DNA of 64,000 nucleotides from the NCBI GenBank assembly GCA_900114405.1, contig FOSY01000016.1:1-64000 (forward strand), read 5' to 3'. The DNA is from Lachnospiraceae bacterium KH1T2 (GTDB lineage: Bacteria; Bacillota; Clostridia; Lachnospirales; Lachnospiraceae). The position numbers were made by a program, and so were the translations under genes. The notes beneath the pieces are model-generated. The model ran no database searches. It saw only the letters and a program-made list of their open reading frames with translations, and had not been told where the DNA came from. Positions 54,485 to 64,000 of the stretch are shown here, one piece after another. Numbering within the stretch: position 1 is the first letter of the stretch; the number at the start of each line of letters is the position of its first letter.

Positions 54485-55363
54485 TTAGATATCAAGATTT
54501 TTAATGTAATCAGCAATAGCATCGTGCCAGTCAGCAAATGTATAGCTTCCTGTAAGACGAAGCATATAGTTATCAAGGATTGAATATGCCGGTCTTGGTG
54601 CACTCTGTGGATTCATTGCTGTATACTCGGCTGTAGTCACATGATTTACCTTAGTATCCTTGCCTGCAAGGCGGAATATCTCTTCTGTGAAATCAGCCCA
54701 GTTTGTATCACCTTCACATGTTGCATGGAAGAGACCATAGTTCTCTGTCGGAAGTAAAGTATGTATTGCACGAGCAAGCTCCTTGGTACTTGTAGGTGTT
54801 CCAAGCTGGTCCTTAACTACACTTACTTCTGAATGATTCTCAGAAAGTCTGAGCATTGTCTTAACAAAGTTCTTTCCGTCACCATAAAGCCATGCTGTTC
54901 TAAGGATGAAGAATTCCTTAGCGAACTGCTTTACAAAGTTTTCTCCGGCAAGCTTTGTGATTCCATATGCACTTACAGGTCCGACCTCATCAAATTCTGT
55001 ATAAGGTTTTGATGCATTCCCCGGAAATACATAGTCCGTAGAAACATGCACAAGCTTAGCGCCTGTATCTGTTGCAGCTATTGCAAGGTTTCTGGGTCCG
55101 ATCGCATTGATCTTATAAGAAAGATCCCTATCCTTTTCCTGCGCATCTACAGCAGTATATGCTGCACAGTTGATGATCGCATATGGTTTGATCTCTTTTG
55201 CAAGTGCTGTTACAGCATCAACATCTGTAATATCGAGAGAATGAATGCCGTCTCCCTCAGCCACGTCTGTATTATAGATTTCAAATTCGCTGTTTCCAGC
55301 AAGTTCAAGATTGATAGCACGACCAAGCTGGCCATTGCTTCCTGTTACTAAAAGCTTTTTCAT
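54485..55363 (-). CDS. rfbD: dTDP-4-dehydrorhamnose reductase
   Basis: 292 residues. NAD(P)-binding TGSNGQLGRAI at the start, catalytic YGITKLAGE (Y-x3-K), HVSTDYVFPGN and TAWLYGDGKNFV. It makes dTDP-L-rhamnose, so the polymer probably contains rhamnose. RfbA, RfbB and RfbC are not in this window. First gene of the polysaccharide cluster on this strand. Confidence 0.95.
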   Translation of the reverse strand: MKKLLVTGSNGQLGRAINLELAGNSEFEIYNTDVAEGDGIHSLDITDVDAVTALAKEIKPYAIINCAAYTAVDAQEKDRDLSYKINAIGPRNLAIAATDTGAKLVHVSTDYVFPGNASKPYTEFDEVGPVSAYGITKLAGENFVKQFAKEFFILRTAWLYGDGKNFVKTMLRLSENHSEVSVVKDQLGTPTSTKELARAIHTLLPTENYGLFHATCEGDTNWADFTEEIFRLAGKDTKVNHVTTAEYTAMNPQSAPRPAYSILDNYMLRLTGSYTFADWHDAIADYIKNLDI

Positions 55364-55379
55364 TACAATTATGCCTTTC

Positions 55380-55643
55380 TTATTCGCCTAATCCGTCTTC
55401 TATGATACCCACCAAGGCGTTCAGCGCTTCCTGTTCATCCTCGCCTTCACACATAAGTTCAATCTCATCTCCGCTTTTTACACAGGCACCGAGAACACTA
55501 AGCACACTCTTTGCATTTGCTGTATTCTCCCTGAATCTAAATGTGATCAATGAGCGAAATTTCATCGCTTCCTGACACAAAATACCTGCGGGACGAAGGT
55601 GAAGTCCAGTAGGATTTTTAACAACAACTCTCTTACTAACCAT
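55380..55643 (-). CDS. HPr family phosphocarrier protein
   Basis: 87 residues. The phosphorylatable histidine lies in NPTGLHLRPAG and the regulatory serine region reads NAKSVLSVLGACVKSGDEI, both at normal HPr distances. AAGGAG precedes the ATG. The LHLRPA form instead of LHARPA hints at a regulatory HPr-like paralog rather than the main sugar-transport HPr, but this is weak evidence. Confidence 0.88.
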   Translation of the reverse strand: MVSKRVVVKNPTGLHLRPAGILCQEAMKFRSLITFRFRENTANAKSVLSVLGACVKSGDEIELMCEGEDEQEALNALVGIIEDGLGE

Positions 55644-55666
55644 CCCAACTCCTTTGAAAATTTAGC

Positions 55667-57016
55667 TTAAATAACTGTTGTTTCAATCAATTCAGCAAGC
55701 TTCTTCGCGTCGGCATCAATAACTGCCTGATCCTTACCCTCGATCATAACACGAACAAGCGGCTCTGTACCTGAAGGACGGATCAGCACTCTGCCTTCAC
55801 CTGCATACTTAGCCTCAAGATCATCAATTGCCTTCTTGATCTCTGGGTATTCAAGATACTTATCCTTCTTGTGATTCGGAACCGTCGCATTATAAAGTGC
55901 CTGTGGGAGAATCTGCATAACCTTTGCAAGCTCAGAAAGCTTCTTTCCGCTTTCTTTTACAACTTCAAGCAAATGAAGTGCTGAAAGAAGTCCGTCACCT
56001 GTAGTATTTTCTTTAAGGAAAATAATATGTCCTGACTGCTCTCCTCCGATTGCACCGTCAATTTCTCTCATACGTTCAAGAACATAACGGTCTCCAACCT
56101 TAGTCTGCTCTACCTTGATTCCCTTTTCCTTACACATGAGAATAAAGCCGAGGTTAGTCATCACTGTAACAACTATTGTGTTATTTGTAAGCTCTCCTCT
56201 TTCTTTCATGTAATTTCCAATGATAGCCATGATCTCATCGCCATTAACAACTTTACCATTTTCATCAGCTGCAAGAAGACGATCAGCATCACCATCAAAT
56301 GCAAGACCAAGATCAGCCTTTTCCATTACTACTCTTGCACAGAGCTCTTCCATATGTGTAGATCCACAATTAGCATTGATATTTGTTCCATCAGGATTGT
56401 TATGTATTGCAATAACCTCTGCTCCAAGCTCTTTAAGAGTCTCTACTGATGTATAAGAAGACGCTCCTTCTGCACAATCCACAACGATCTTAAGTCCGCG
56501 AAGACTTGTGTTGATCTGCTTCATTGAATGATTGATGTATTCTTCCCTTGCATCACGACGATACTTTATCTTACCTACTCCTGAGCCAGTCGGATGCGGA
56601 AGATCCTTATTACCATTTTTAATATAAGACTCTATCTTGTCCTCAAGTTCATCAGAAAGTTTGTAACCATCTCCATTAAAAAACTTGATTCCATTAAACT
56701 CTACCGGATTGTGTGACGCAGAAATAACAACACCTGCATCAACTTTATACTTACGAGTAAGATAAGCAACTGCCGGAGTTGGAATAACACCAACATACAC
56801 CGCATTTGCTCCAACGGAACAGATACCAGCCATAAGTGCATTTGCAAGCATGTCACCAGAAACTCTGGTATCGCATCCTACCATGATCGTCGGGCGATAA
56901 TCATTCTGCTCTGTAAGCACATAAGCACCAGCTGCACCAAGCTGCATCGCAAGAAGTGGTGTAAGCTCCTGATTTGCTACACCTCTTACTCCGTCCGTTC
57001 CAAATAACCTAGCCAT
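55667..57016 (-). CDS. glmM: Phosphoglucosamine mutase
   Basis: The ATG at 57016 ([15 protein letters not shown]) follows AGGAG by 4 bases; 449 residues. The active-site serine is in [16 protein letters not shown], metal site in [11 protein letters not shown], sugar loop GGEQSGHI and phosphate loop [12 protein letters not shown]. It turns glucosamine-6-P to glucosamine-1-P for peptidoglycan. The cdaA-cdaR-glmM order is conserved, and GlmM is known to restrain CdaA. Confidence 0.98.
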   Translation of the reverse strand: MARLFGTDGVRGVANQELTPLLAMQLGAAGAYVLTEQNDYRPTIMVGCDTRVSGDMLANALMAGICSVGANAVYVGVIPTPAVAYLTRKYKVDAGVVISASHNPVEFNGIKFFNGDGYKLSDELEDKIESYIKNGNKDLPHPTGSGVGKIKYRRDAREEYINHSMKQINTSLRGLKIVVDCAEGASSYTSVETLKELGAEVIAIHNNPDGTNINANCGSTHMEELCARVVMEKADLGLAFDGDADRLLAADENGKVVNGDEIMAIIGNYMKERGELTNNTIVVTVMTNLGFILMCKEKGIKVEQTKVGDRYVLERMREIDGAIGGEQSGHIIFLKENTTGDGLLSALHLLEVVKESGKKLSELAKVMQILPQALYNATVPNHKKDKYLEYPEIKKAIDDLEAKYAGEGRVLIRPSGTEPLVRVMIEGKDQAVIDADAKKLAELIETTVI

Positions 57017-57067
57017 TATACTCCTTCCGTATACTGCATAACGCATATACTAACCATTCATTAAATT

Positions 57068-58528
57068 TTATTCGCTGTCAGCGTCTGAGTCTGCCTTTTC
57101 TCCGTCTGTATCCTGAGTTTCCTCATCTGACTTTTTTTCAGAGTCATCCTCTGACTCTTCCTCTTTCTTCTCAGCTTCATTATCAGATGTATTATCATCG
57201 TTTTCAGAAGTATCCGCATTATTCTCAGATACTGCAGCCTTTTCTGCACCCTGTATCACGATTGAAACTGAAGGCGCAGTTCCCTGTGTAACTCCTGCCG
57301 GTAAACTAAAGACAACATTCGCATCATATACATTTGCAGTTAACGTGTCAACACCTTTTTGCTGTTTCAACGCTGCTACATCAACCGTACCAGTGATAGA
57401 AGCCGCATTTATTTCAGCCAGATTAGTTGCAAGTCCTGTAACTGCAACTTTCACCGCAGTAACTGATTCCGAAAGCGACGCTGATAATCCCTCCGGCACA
57501 TTAACGATTGAGATATTGGAAGCTGGAACCTCAATCTCTTTCGCCTGCAAAGCTTCAATATTTACCGTGAGAACCAATTCATAATTTTCTTCTGAATCTG
57601 CAAGATAAAGTCCCGCCGGAAGATATCCGGTGATATTTATCGCCTTGCTTACCTTTCCGGTCGCTCCCTCAATATTCAAAAGATTAGATGGTATCGAGAT
57701 CGAAGAGACTTCACTCAACGCACTATCCGTACCTTTAACCAGCACTGATGAGAATGATTGCTTCATGGTTCCCGATACAGCGTATCCCGCTGCCGGATTT
57801 CCTGTATAACCCGCTCTGACAGCAATTTCCTTTGTCTTCCACATATCTACCGTTACTTCTGTCTCAGTAATTGAGAATGTCAGAGTTGACGCATCAACCG
57901 TACTTCCATTCTTATCATAAAGAATTATCTTCTCAATAGAGTGAATTTCACTAGTCATATTTGAAACATTTACATGAACTTCTGCTCTATCTATAGTAGA
58001 TACGATTGACTCAGGTCCCGATATCCTTACTACATTTGTCGTAAGTGAAGATGATCCTACTGCGTAACCTTCCGGTGCTTCACCGGTTGTCACAACCTGA
58101 ATCTTAAATTGCTGTGATTTAAGATTTTCCACAAGAACAGTTGCATATTTCTGTCTCGGGGTAATACTCTGAATCTTGTCAGCATATCGCGTTGCCTTAA
58201 CTTCTATCGGCACACGATTACCCTCGATATTTTCCATATCGACGACAGCTACAAAATCATCTCTGGAAAGCTCTGAAAGCACTGATCTCTCCGCTTTTAC
58301 ACTGATGCCTATCGACCTTGAAGAGTCCGAAAGCTCAAAAGCTTTTCCCTCACTCTCCATTATATCAGCATTTACAACATCAACTGTTATCGGCGAGAAC
58401 GGCAGCGTCATTACCGGATTATCAATGCTGACTACGACAATCCACAGCAGCACCGCAAATCCCAATGACAGGAGCTTCAAAGAAACATTCTCCGTGATTT
58501 TTTTAAGGAAAGCTTTCAATGTGGTCAT
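57068..58528 (-). CDS. cdaR: CdaR, YbbR-domain regulator of diadenylate cyclase
   Basis: 486 residues starting at 58528, four bases inside the cdaA stop. One N-terminal membrane helix (LLSLGFAVLLWIVVVSI) followed by about four YbbR repeats outside the cell. The C terminus is an extreme acidic tail (about 65 residues, rich in Asp, Glu, Ser). It controls CdaA activity. The acidic tail is longer than usual for the family. Confidence 0.93.
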   Translation of the reverse strand: MTTLKAFLKKITENVSLKLLSLGFAVLLWIVVVSIDNPVMTLPFSPITVDVVNADIMESEGKAFELSDSSRSIGISVKAERSVLSELSRDDFVAVVDMENIEGNRVPIEVKATRYADKIQSITPRQKYATVLVENLKSQQFKIQVVTTGEAPEGYAVGSSSLTTNVVRISGPESIVSTIDRAEVHVNVSNMTSEIHSIEKIILYDKNGSTVDASTLTFSITETEVTVDMWKTKEIAVRAGYTGNPAAGYAVSGTMKQSFSSVLVKGTDSALSEVSSISIPSNLLNIEGATGKVSKAINITGYLPAGLYLADSEENYELVLTVNIEALQAKEIEVPASNISIVNVPEGLSASLSESVTAVKVAVTGLATNLAEINAASITGTVDVAALKQQKGVDTLTANVYDANVVFSLPAGVTQGTAPSVSIVIQGAEKAAVSENNADTSENDDNTSDNEAEKKEEESEDDSEKKSDEETQDTDGEKADSDADSE

Positions 58529-59409
58529 TTCCCAGCCCTCCCTTTCTGATGCCAAAGACGGAACTTACGTGGTTCCTCATTGGGCTTATTCTGGAGCATT
58601 TCCATTCTTTCTCTTAGATAATCCGAATCAACATTCCTATAAAGTTCGCCACCATATGCAACTGATACATAACCTGTCTCTTCTGAAACGATTATCGTAA
58701 ATGTATCTGTAACTTCTGAAATACCTACACCTGCGCGGTGCCTTGTTCCAAGTTCCTTGGAAAGATCCATATTATCAGAAAGCGGAAGATAGCATGTTGC
58801 CGATGTAACTCTATCACCTTTTATTATCACAGCTCCGTCATGAAGCGGAGTGTTATGTTCAAAAATATTTATCAGCAATTGATTGCTGACGATCGCATCC
58901 ACTGGAATACCTGTTCTTTCGTACTCCACAAGCGGATCTTCTTTCGCTATAACGATGAGCGCTCCAGTCCTTGCCCGGCCCATTTCATAGCTTGCTTTAA
59001 TTATTTCGGAAATAGTTCTGTCTGAAAATCTTCCCTTTGGACTTTGCACCGGATTAAGCTGTACAAAGGAAGCTATAATATTTTTTCTTCCAAGAACATC
59101 CAACGCTTTTCTAAGCTCCGGCTGAAAAATAACGATAACAGCCATAATTGCTACATTCAATGCATTTCGAACTATCCAAACGATAGTATTCATCTGAAAG
59201 ATGTATGCAAAGAGCGTAAAAAGCACAATGACAATAATACCGCGAAGCAGCGACCACGCCTTAGTATTCTTGATCCAAACCATTACCTCATAAATAAGAA
59301 ATGCAATGATCAGAATCTCAACATAATCCGTTATCACCATTCTCGGCAACGAGTCAAATGATATATATTTTCTTATTGTATCAATAATTGCATTTAATCC
59401 AGTAGTCAT
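58525..59409 (-). CDS. cdaA: Diadenylate cyclase CdaA
   Basis: 294 residues with three N-terminal membrane helices and a DAC domain with the catalytic HDGAVIIKGD and GTRHRAGVGISE motifs. It condenses two ATP into c-di-AMP, which controls potassium and osmolyte transport in Firmicutes. Cotranscribed with cdaR and glmM. Confidence 0.97.
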   Translation of the reverse strand: MTTGLNAIIDTIRKYISFDSLPRMVITDYVEILIIAFLIYEVMVWIKNTKAWSLLRGIIVIVLFTLFAYIFQMNTIVWIVRNALNVAIMAVIVIFQPELRKALDVLGRKNIIASFVQLNPVQSPKGRFSDRTISEIIKASYEMGRARTGALIVIAKEDPLVEYERTGIPVDAIVSNQLLINIFEHNTPLHDGAVIIKGDRVTSATCYLPLSDNMDLSKELGTRHRAGVGISEVTDTFTIIVSEETGYVSVAYGGELYRNVDSDYLRERMEMLQNKPNEEPRKFRLWHQKGRAGK

Positions 59410-60350
59410 GAACCCCGCCTGAAATTCCTTTCTGCAGATCGGTTCGTATTTTCTTTTCCACTTATCACTTTAAGCTTAGGAACTGCTTTTACATAATAAT
59501 AATATTCATCATCCTCAAACTGAAGAATCTCAGTTTTAGCATAATCAGGATAAAAACAGAAAAACTTAACGATCAATGCTATTGGTATTGCTATGATTGA
59601 ACCTATAAAGAGTGCAAAAACAGATACTTCCAGATTCATCATGGAATTTCCTATCAGGATTATGAGAAAATCTGTAACGATACCTGCGCCGATCGCAATA
59701 TACCATGCATAATCGATGCTCAGACGTCGTACTAGATATACAAGCAAAGTCGTCGCCGCAAATGCAACTAAAACCAGCAGCATTGTCTTATTCCCAATAA
59801 TTCCTCCAAAAAACGTCCTGAATGATGCTGTCATCTTTTCTACATCTGTTCCTTCTAACGAAAGAGCACTATTGGCAACATATACGATAACATAATATGC
59901 AATAACTCCGCAAACCACTGACACACATGAATAAGCATTTCCAAGCAAACCTGCACATATCGGCAGCGCATATGGAATATGCAGAATAAATGCCAATGGC
60001 GTGAGCAATACCAGCATCGAATCCTTCGGAGCAAACCGAAAATATAAAAGAAAAAGAAGCGTGAAAAGTGCTCCGACTATGACCGCACAGAGCAACGATA
60101 TAGAATACATGTGCAGAATAACTGATATACATGCGATAGGAAGCACTGCACTTGCCGGAAGCACTGCATTAAGGAGCGCCACAAGTACGACCAATACCGG
60201 ATTCTTCAAAACCCGCATATGGCCTACACTTCCATTTATTGCGATATATGTTATCAGTGCCAGCATAAACTTCAACACCGGATCAATGTAAACAGCATAC
60301 CGTGAATATATTGTTTTTATCTGATCTCTAATTAAAATCATACTGTCCAT
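59406..60350 (-). CDS. Multi-pass membrane protein of unknown function next to cdaA
   Basis: The ATG at 60350 (MDSMILIRDQ) follows GGAAGG; 314 residues. About nine membrane helices and a C-terminal cytoplasmic tail with YYYYVKAVPKLKVISGKE. It overlaps cdaA by four bases, which suggests a link to c-di-AMP signalling or envelope regulation. I recognise no family motif. Confidence 0.75.
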   Translation of the reverse strand: MDSMILIRDQIKTIYSRYAVYIDPVLKFMLALITYIAINGSVGHMRVLKNPVLVVLVALLNAVLPASAVLPIACISVILHMYSISLLCAVIVGALFTLLFLLYFRFAPKDSMLVLLTPLAFILHIPYALPICAGLLGNAYSCVSVVCGVIAYYVIVYVANSALSLEGTDVEKMTASFRTFFGGIIGNKTMLLVLVAFAATTLLVYLVRRLSIDYAWYIAIGAGIVTDFLIILIGNSMMNLEVSVFALFIGSIIAIPIALIVKFFCFYPDYAKTEILQFEDDEYYYYVKAVPKLKVISGKENTNRSAERNFRRGS

Positions 60351-60351
60351 G

Positions 60352-60744
60352 TCAGTCTTGCCTTCCATACATCGAAATTAACTTTTTCAGTGCCTTCTGG
60401 TAGATTCTGACACTTTTTCTGGCCCGTGTATATCGATATGAATAAAGCACAAAAGCCCAAAGAATATATACAACCATTACAAGCGCATACACATTTAATA
60501 TACGTCCGATCAAAGCCTTAAAATCAGTTTGATAGAACTGTCCAATAAATGTATCCGCATTGCAAAGTGCATAAATTCCAACAATCATAATAAATGACAA
60601 CGTCACAGAGACAGCCGTCTTAAGAATATTGATACACACATAATCACTTCTGAAGTAATCTGTGATCTTTACCATATCCTTTCCCTCGGTTGCCTCATAT
60701 GACGCCATTCTTGTCATCAAGATAATCTTATCTTTGTTTAACAT
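60352..60744 (-). CDS. Small membrane protein of unknown function
   Basis: 130 residues: a soluble N terminus, two membrane helices (about 43-62 and 85-105) and a basic C terminus (RYTRARKSVRIYQKALKK). It lies one base from the next membrane protein gene and is probably translated with it. No known domain. Confidence 0.7.
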   Translation of the reverse strand: MLNKDKIILMTRMASYEATEGKDMVKITDYFRSDYVCINILKTAVSVTLSFIMIVGIYALCNADTFIGQFYQTDFKALIGRILNVYALVMVVYILWAFVLYSYRYTRARKSVRIYQKALKKLISMYGRQD

Positions 60745-60751
60745 AAACTAA

Positions 60752-61168
60752 TCAGCTGTTTCTTCCAAGGAAACGCATCTTGTTTCCACTTGGCTCCTTC
60801 TTCTTTATAGGTTCAGGTTTTGGCTCCGGCTTCTTGATAGAAGCATCAAGTCCATTTGCCATAGTCTTCTTGCATTCATCGCAGAAACGACCTGAAACTA
60901 TAGGCTTTCCACAATGTTCACAGACAACACCTGATGCATCTGGTGTAGAAAGCTCTAATCTTTCTTCGCGGATCCACTGTTTTATCTGCTGTACATCGAT
61001 CTCACATTCCTCAGCAGTCTCAACTACTGTTGCATGTGGATTACTTCTGATGTATTCCTTAACCTTCTGGAAATCCTCTTCCATCTTTGCTTTGCAGGAA
61101 TCACAGATTGGCGGTCCGGAAATATAGTTAAAAATCTTTCCGCACTTTCTGCAGTTCTTTACGTTCAT
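60752..61168 (-). CDS. YvyF-like zinc-ribbon protein (TIGR03826 type)
   Basis: 138 residues. N-terminal CRKCGKIF...CDSCK and central CEHCGKPI...CDECKK are two zinc ribbons around a helix-turn-helix-like segment (TVVETAEECEIDVQQIKQWI). YvyF lies beside comFC in Bacillus too, where it belongs to the flagellar/competence region. A proline/lysine-rich tail follows. AGGGGG precedes the ATG. Confidence 0.85.
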   Translation of the reverse strand: MNVKNCRKCGKIFNYISGPPICDSCKAKMEEDFQKVKEYIRSNPHATVVETAEECEIDVQQIKQWIREERLELSTPDASGVVCEHCGKPIVSGRFCDECKKTMANGLDASIKKPEPKPEPIKKKEPSGNKMRFLGRNS

Positions 61169-61197
61169 TCTGTTTACCCCCTCGTCTTTTCAGCGTT

Positions 61198-61920
61198 CTA
61201 TCTCGGCACACCGGCTGCAAATGTAACTGACATGACCGAATCTGCCCCCTTGCTTTTAAGAACGGATGTAAGTTCATCCGCAGTACAACCCGTTGTATAA
61301 ACATCATCAACGAGTATAACTCTTTTTAATTTTACATCATTTTTCTGTATTATAAAAGACTTTTTCAAATTTTTGCGTCGGCCTTTTAAATCAAGACTTT
61401 TCTGTTGTTTAGCGGCCTTCAGCCGTTTTACATAAGAATTGTATAATGGAATGTGCAGATATTTAGAAATCTTTAATGCTATTATTTCAGCTTGATTAAA
61501 ACCTCTCTCTGCAAGAACATTCTCTGCAGCAGGCACCGGTACTATACCATCCGGCCTGAAGTTTATAATATCCCTGCCAAGCCTTTCTAAAATGCATGAA
61601 GCCATAAAGTCTGCATTTTCTCGTTTATTATTATTTTTCATATCAAGCACGACCCTCGCAGCAGCATCATTATAAATAACTGCCGCACGCGCCTTATCAA
61701 ATTCATGGATACCCAGACTACAAAGATCACAAAGTTCTGCTTCCATATTCCGGACGGGCTGACCACACACCGCACAAAAAGGCGCTTTTAGTGGTTTTAT
61801 CTTATTTCTGCATTTAGCACATATAAGCCCTCTTCTAAATTCCAAAACATCATCGCAAACCGGACACCTTCTCGGGAATAAAATATCCTTCCCAAATTCG
61901 ATCAACTTCTCAACTGCCAT
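61198..61920 (-). CDS. comFC: ComFC family phosphoribosyltransferase-like protein
   Basis: The ATG at 61920 gives 240 residues. A four-cysteine zinc ribbon (CPVCDDVLEF, CAKCRNKI) and a second CxxC pair (CAVCGQPV, CDLC) precede the PRTase domain with GFNQAEIIA and VILVDDVYTTGCTADEL. It supports DNA uptake in competent Firmicutes. It lies 6 bases after recD2. Confidence 0.93.
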   Translation of the reverse strand: MAVEKLIEFGKDILFPRRCPVCDDVLEFRRGLICAKCRNKIKPLKAPFCAVCGQPVRNMEAELCDLCSLGIHEFDKARAAVIYNDAAARVVLDMKNNNKRENADFMASCILERLGRDIINFRPDGIVPVPAAENVLAERGFNQAEIIALKISKYLHIPLYNSYVKRLKAAKQQKSLDLKGRRKNLKKSFIIQKNDVKLKRVILVDDVYTTGCTADELTSVLKSKGADSVMSVTFAAGVPR

Positions 61921-61926
61921 AATCAA

Positions 61927-64000
61927 TTATCTTTCAAATACCTCTGTGATCCGCTTTGCCAAACTTGTATATCGTTTCTGCTCCTGAGTGTTTCTGATCA
62001 TATTGTCGACAATCTCACGTCTTCCGATTATCACTACACAGTTTTTAGCCCTTGTTATTCCTGTATATAGCAAATTTCGATTCATGAGTATCTCAGGTCC
62101 CGAAAAAATCGGCATAACAACCGCCGGATACTCTGAGCCTTGCGACTTATGAATAGTTATGGCATACGCAAGCTCCAATTCACTCAGATCAGCCCCCGGA
62201 TACACAACTCTCCGTCCATCATCGAAAAGCACCGTAACATTTCCAAAACCTGGATCGATTGACTCTACTATTCCCATGTCGCCATTAAAAACTCCGGTTC
62301 CGGTCTCTTTCAAAGCTGAATCTTCTCTCACCAGTTCCCACTCGATCTGGTAGTTATTCTTTATCTGCATAACCTTATCACCGGTTCTCAAGACACCATT
62401 TCCAAGCGGCTTTTCTGCTTTCCATGATTCCTTAGGGTTCAAGGCTTCCTGCAATCGCTGATTTAAGACCTCAACGCCAAGCATTCCTTTTTTCATAGGC
62501 GTCATAACCTGAATGTCCGCAGCCTCAGCCTTTACATATGGCGGAAGTTTTTTAGAGACAAGATATATTATACCTTGAATTATAGTTTCAGGGTCGTCTC
62601 TTCCGAGGAAGAAGAAATCACGACTTTGATTATCTAATTTTGGTTCTCTGCCATGCAATATAGCATGCGCATTCATTACTATATCGCTAAGTTCTGCCTG
62701 TCTGAAAACTTTTTCAAGCGTTACCACATTAAACTTCTTTGATTTTATCAGATCTCTAAGAACCATTCCCGGTCCAACGCTTGGCAGCTGATGTTCATCA
62801 CCGACCATTATAAGTCTGGTTCCGGGCGTTATAGCTCTCAAAAGCGATGTAAAAAGACGGATATCTACCATCGACATCTCATCTACTACCACCACATCAG
62901 TTTCGAGTGGATCTTCCTCGTTCTTTGCAAATCTTCTCGATGCATCAGCATCAGCCGAAGACTCTGTAGAACCGTCAACCCCAAGCATTCTGTGAATGGT
63001 TCTGGCATCCATCCCTGTAGCCTCGCTCATTCTTCTTGCAGCTCGCCCTGTAGGTGCTGCCAGCATGACATTGTTTCCATGCACTATAAAATACTTGATA
63101 AGAACTTTAAGCGTAGTAGTTTTTCCCGTACCAGGTCCACCGGTAAGGATAAATACACCATTTTCAATAGCTGCAACAACCGCTTTTCTTTGATCTTCGT
63201 CAAGTTCAAGCCCCGTTCTTAGCTCAACTCTCTTGATATCATCTTCTGTTTTTTCAAGAGGCACTTCTGTCCTTAGATCAAGTGCGTCAAGCATTTTAGC
63301 GCATTCGATCTCCATATTATAAAACTGAGGAAGGTAGACATTATACTCATCCTCATCTTTACGCATAATAATCTCACGATTTACAGCAAGATCATTAAGC
63401 TCCGAGCTCACTTCATCAACACCTACCGAAAGGAGATCCGAAGCTTTGATTTCAAGCTCTCTTTGTGGAAGATAAACATTTCCTTCGCCTATTGCAAGCC
63501 TCAATGCATATGCGATACCAGCTTTGATCCGGAATTCTGAATGTCTTTCAATTCCGGCCTTTTCAGCTATTTCATCTGCCTTTTTGAAGCCAATTCCAGC
63601 AATATCATCCGAAATCTTATAAGGGTTTTCTTCAATTATCCTATATATCTGGTCATGATATTTCTCATACACTTTAAGTGCCATAGCATTTGATATGCCA
63701 TACTTTTGAAGAAACATCATTGCCTGACGAACTCCTGCTTTTGCTACAAAGGAATCATGTATAGACATTGCTTTCTTTATACTGATTCCTTTAATCTCAG
63801 CAAGTCGCTCCGGTTCTTCAGTCATTATCCTGAAGGTATCATCGCCAAATTTCTTTATGATCTTCTTAGCAGTCGCTTCTCTTATTCCATCTACCCCTCC
63901 TGATGCAAGATACCTATACATCGCTTCCTTTCCTTCAGGAAGTTTGACCGTATATGAAGAGATCTTAAACTGCTCGCCATACGAAGGATGCCTTATAAAT
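61927..64000 (-). CDS. recD2: RecD2-type DNA helicase, 5' end outside window
   Basis: The frame is open from the right edge, so about 25 residues or more upstream of the first visible methionine (63921) belong to it (HPSYGEQFKISSYTV). 691 codons visible of the usual 730-760. Helix-hairpin-helix region first, then Walker A LTGGPGTGKTTTL, VVVDEMSMVD, MVGDEHQLPSVG, and TIHKSQGSEYPAVVMPI. A 5'-3' helicase of DNA repair and replication-fork maintenance, without RecB/RecC. Confidence 0.95.
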   Translation of the reverse strand, partial: FIRHPSYGEQFKISSYTVKLPEGKEAMYRYLASGGVDGIREATAKKIIKKFGDDTFRIMTEEPERLAEIKGISIKKAMSIHDSFVAKAGVRQAMMFLQKYGISNAMALKVYEKYHDQIYRIIEENPYKISDDIAGIGFKKADEIAEKAGIERHSEFRIKAGIAYALRLAIGEGNVYLPQRELEIKASDLLSVGVDEVSSELNDLAVNREIIMRKDEDEYNVYLPQFYNMEIECAKMLDALDLRTEVPLEKTEDDIKRVELRTGLELDEDQRKAVVAAIENGVFILTGGPGTGKTTTLKVLIKYFIVHGNNVMLAAPTGRAARRMSEATGMDARTIHRMLGVDGSTESSADADASRRFAKNEEDPLETDVVVVDEMSMVDIRLFTSLLRAITPGTRLIMVGDEHQLPSVGPGMVLRDLIKSKKFNVVTLEKVFRQAELSDIVMNAHAILHGREPKLDNQSRDFFFLGRDDPETIIQGIIYLVSKKLPPYVKAEAADIQVMTPMKKGMLGVEVLNQRLQEALNPKESWKAEKPLGNGVLRTGDKVMQIKNNYQIEWELVREDSALKETGTGVFNGDMGIVESIDPGFGNVTVLFDDGRRVVYPGADLSELELAYAITIHKSQGSEYPAVVMPIFSGPEILMNRNLLYTGITRAKNCVVIIGRREIVDNMIRNTQEQKRYTSLAKRITEVFER

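Noticed and set aside
1..64000. tRNA or rRNA genes
   Set aside because: No cloverleaf-like or rRNA-like segment was recognised by eye in the intergenic regions; a covariance-model scan would be decisive.

Overview
The window looks like a low-to-mid GC anaerobic Firmicute, most probably a Lachnospiraceae (Butyrivibrio/Roseburia/Pseudobutyrivibrio relatives). The reasons are the S10-spc-alpha order ending rplQ-ecf-truA and then rplM-rpsI, an L17 with a large insertion, zinc-ribbon S14, the cdaA-cdaR-glmM operon, HydE, and AGGAGG-type ribosome binding sites nearly everywhere. Almost all genes lie on the minus strand and read right to left. No tRNA, rRNA, CRISPR array or transposase was seen.

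Layout from left to right. 1-757 is an AAA ATPase cut by the left edge. 891-15051 is a tandem mobile region at the 3' end of rpsI. It has three copies of an 18-bp att core. The right-hand element (5768-15051) is a complete integrative mobilizable element: tyrosine integrase, XRE repressor facing an excisionase-like gene, RepA-like ATPase, MobV relaxase with an oriT-like region, and cargo (Fic protein, ArsR, YeiH exporter with LysR regulator). The left-hand element (891-5785) carries only cargo (AAC(3), four GNAT acetyltransferases, HIT, SAP and DUF3784 proteins) and no integrase, so it looks like a cis-mobilizable relic. An 83-bp promoter module marks the cargo/backbone boundary in both elements. 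The region also holds a candidate counter-transcribed RNA opposite the rep leader and a terminator/antiterminator-like leader before the Fic gene.

15035-15881 is rplM-rpsI with its own promoter and L13-type leader. 16008-24800 is the most interesting part: a tightly packed seven-gene unit, nifH-like, fused nifD/nifK-like, hypF, hypC, hypD, hypE, hydE. It sits between truA and rplM, which are neighbours in most Firmicutes. It contains the complete HypCDEF set for making an Fe(CN)2CO unit and a two-component nitrogenase-like reductase, but no HypA/HypB, no protease and no hydrogenase subunit. I propose a nitrogenase-like enzyme that uses or makes a cyanide/CO-ligated iron centre; this is inference.

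24840-28205 is truA, ecfT and an unusual single-chain EcfA1-EcfA2 ATPase. 28323-43354 is the S10-spc-alpha ribosomal protein superoperon (rpsJ to rplQ, with secY, adk, infA, rpoA; map is missing), driven by a strong promoter and a structured leader at 43355-43615. 43711-55363 is an exopolysaccharide cluster: priming sugar transferase, several glycosyltransferases, flippase, two Wzy/ligase-like proteins, large membrane proteins and RfbD. 55380-64000 is a housekeeping block: HPr-like protein, glmM-cdaR-cdaA (cell wall precursor and c-di-AMP synthesis), two unknown membrane proteins, a YvyF-like zinc protein, comFC, and recD2 cut by the right edge.
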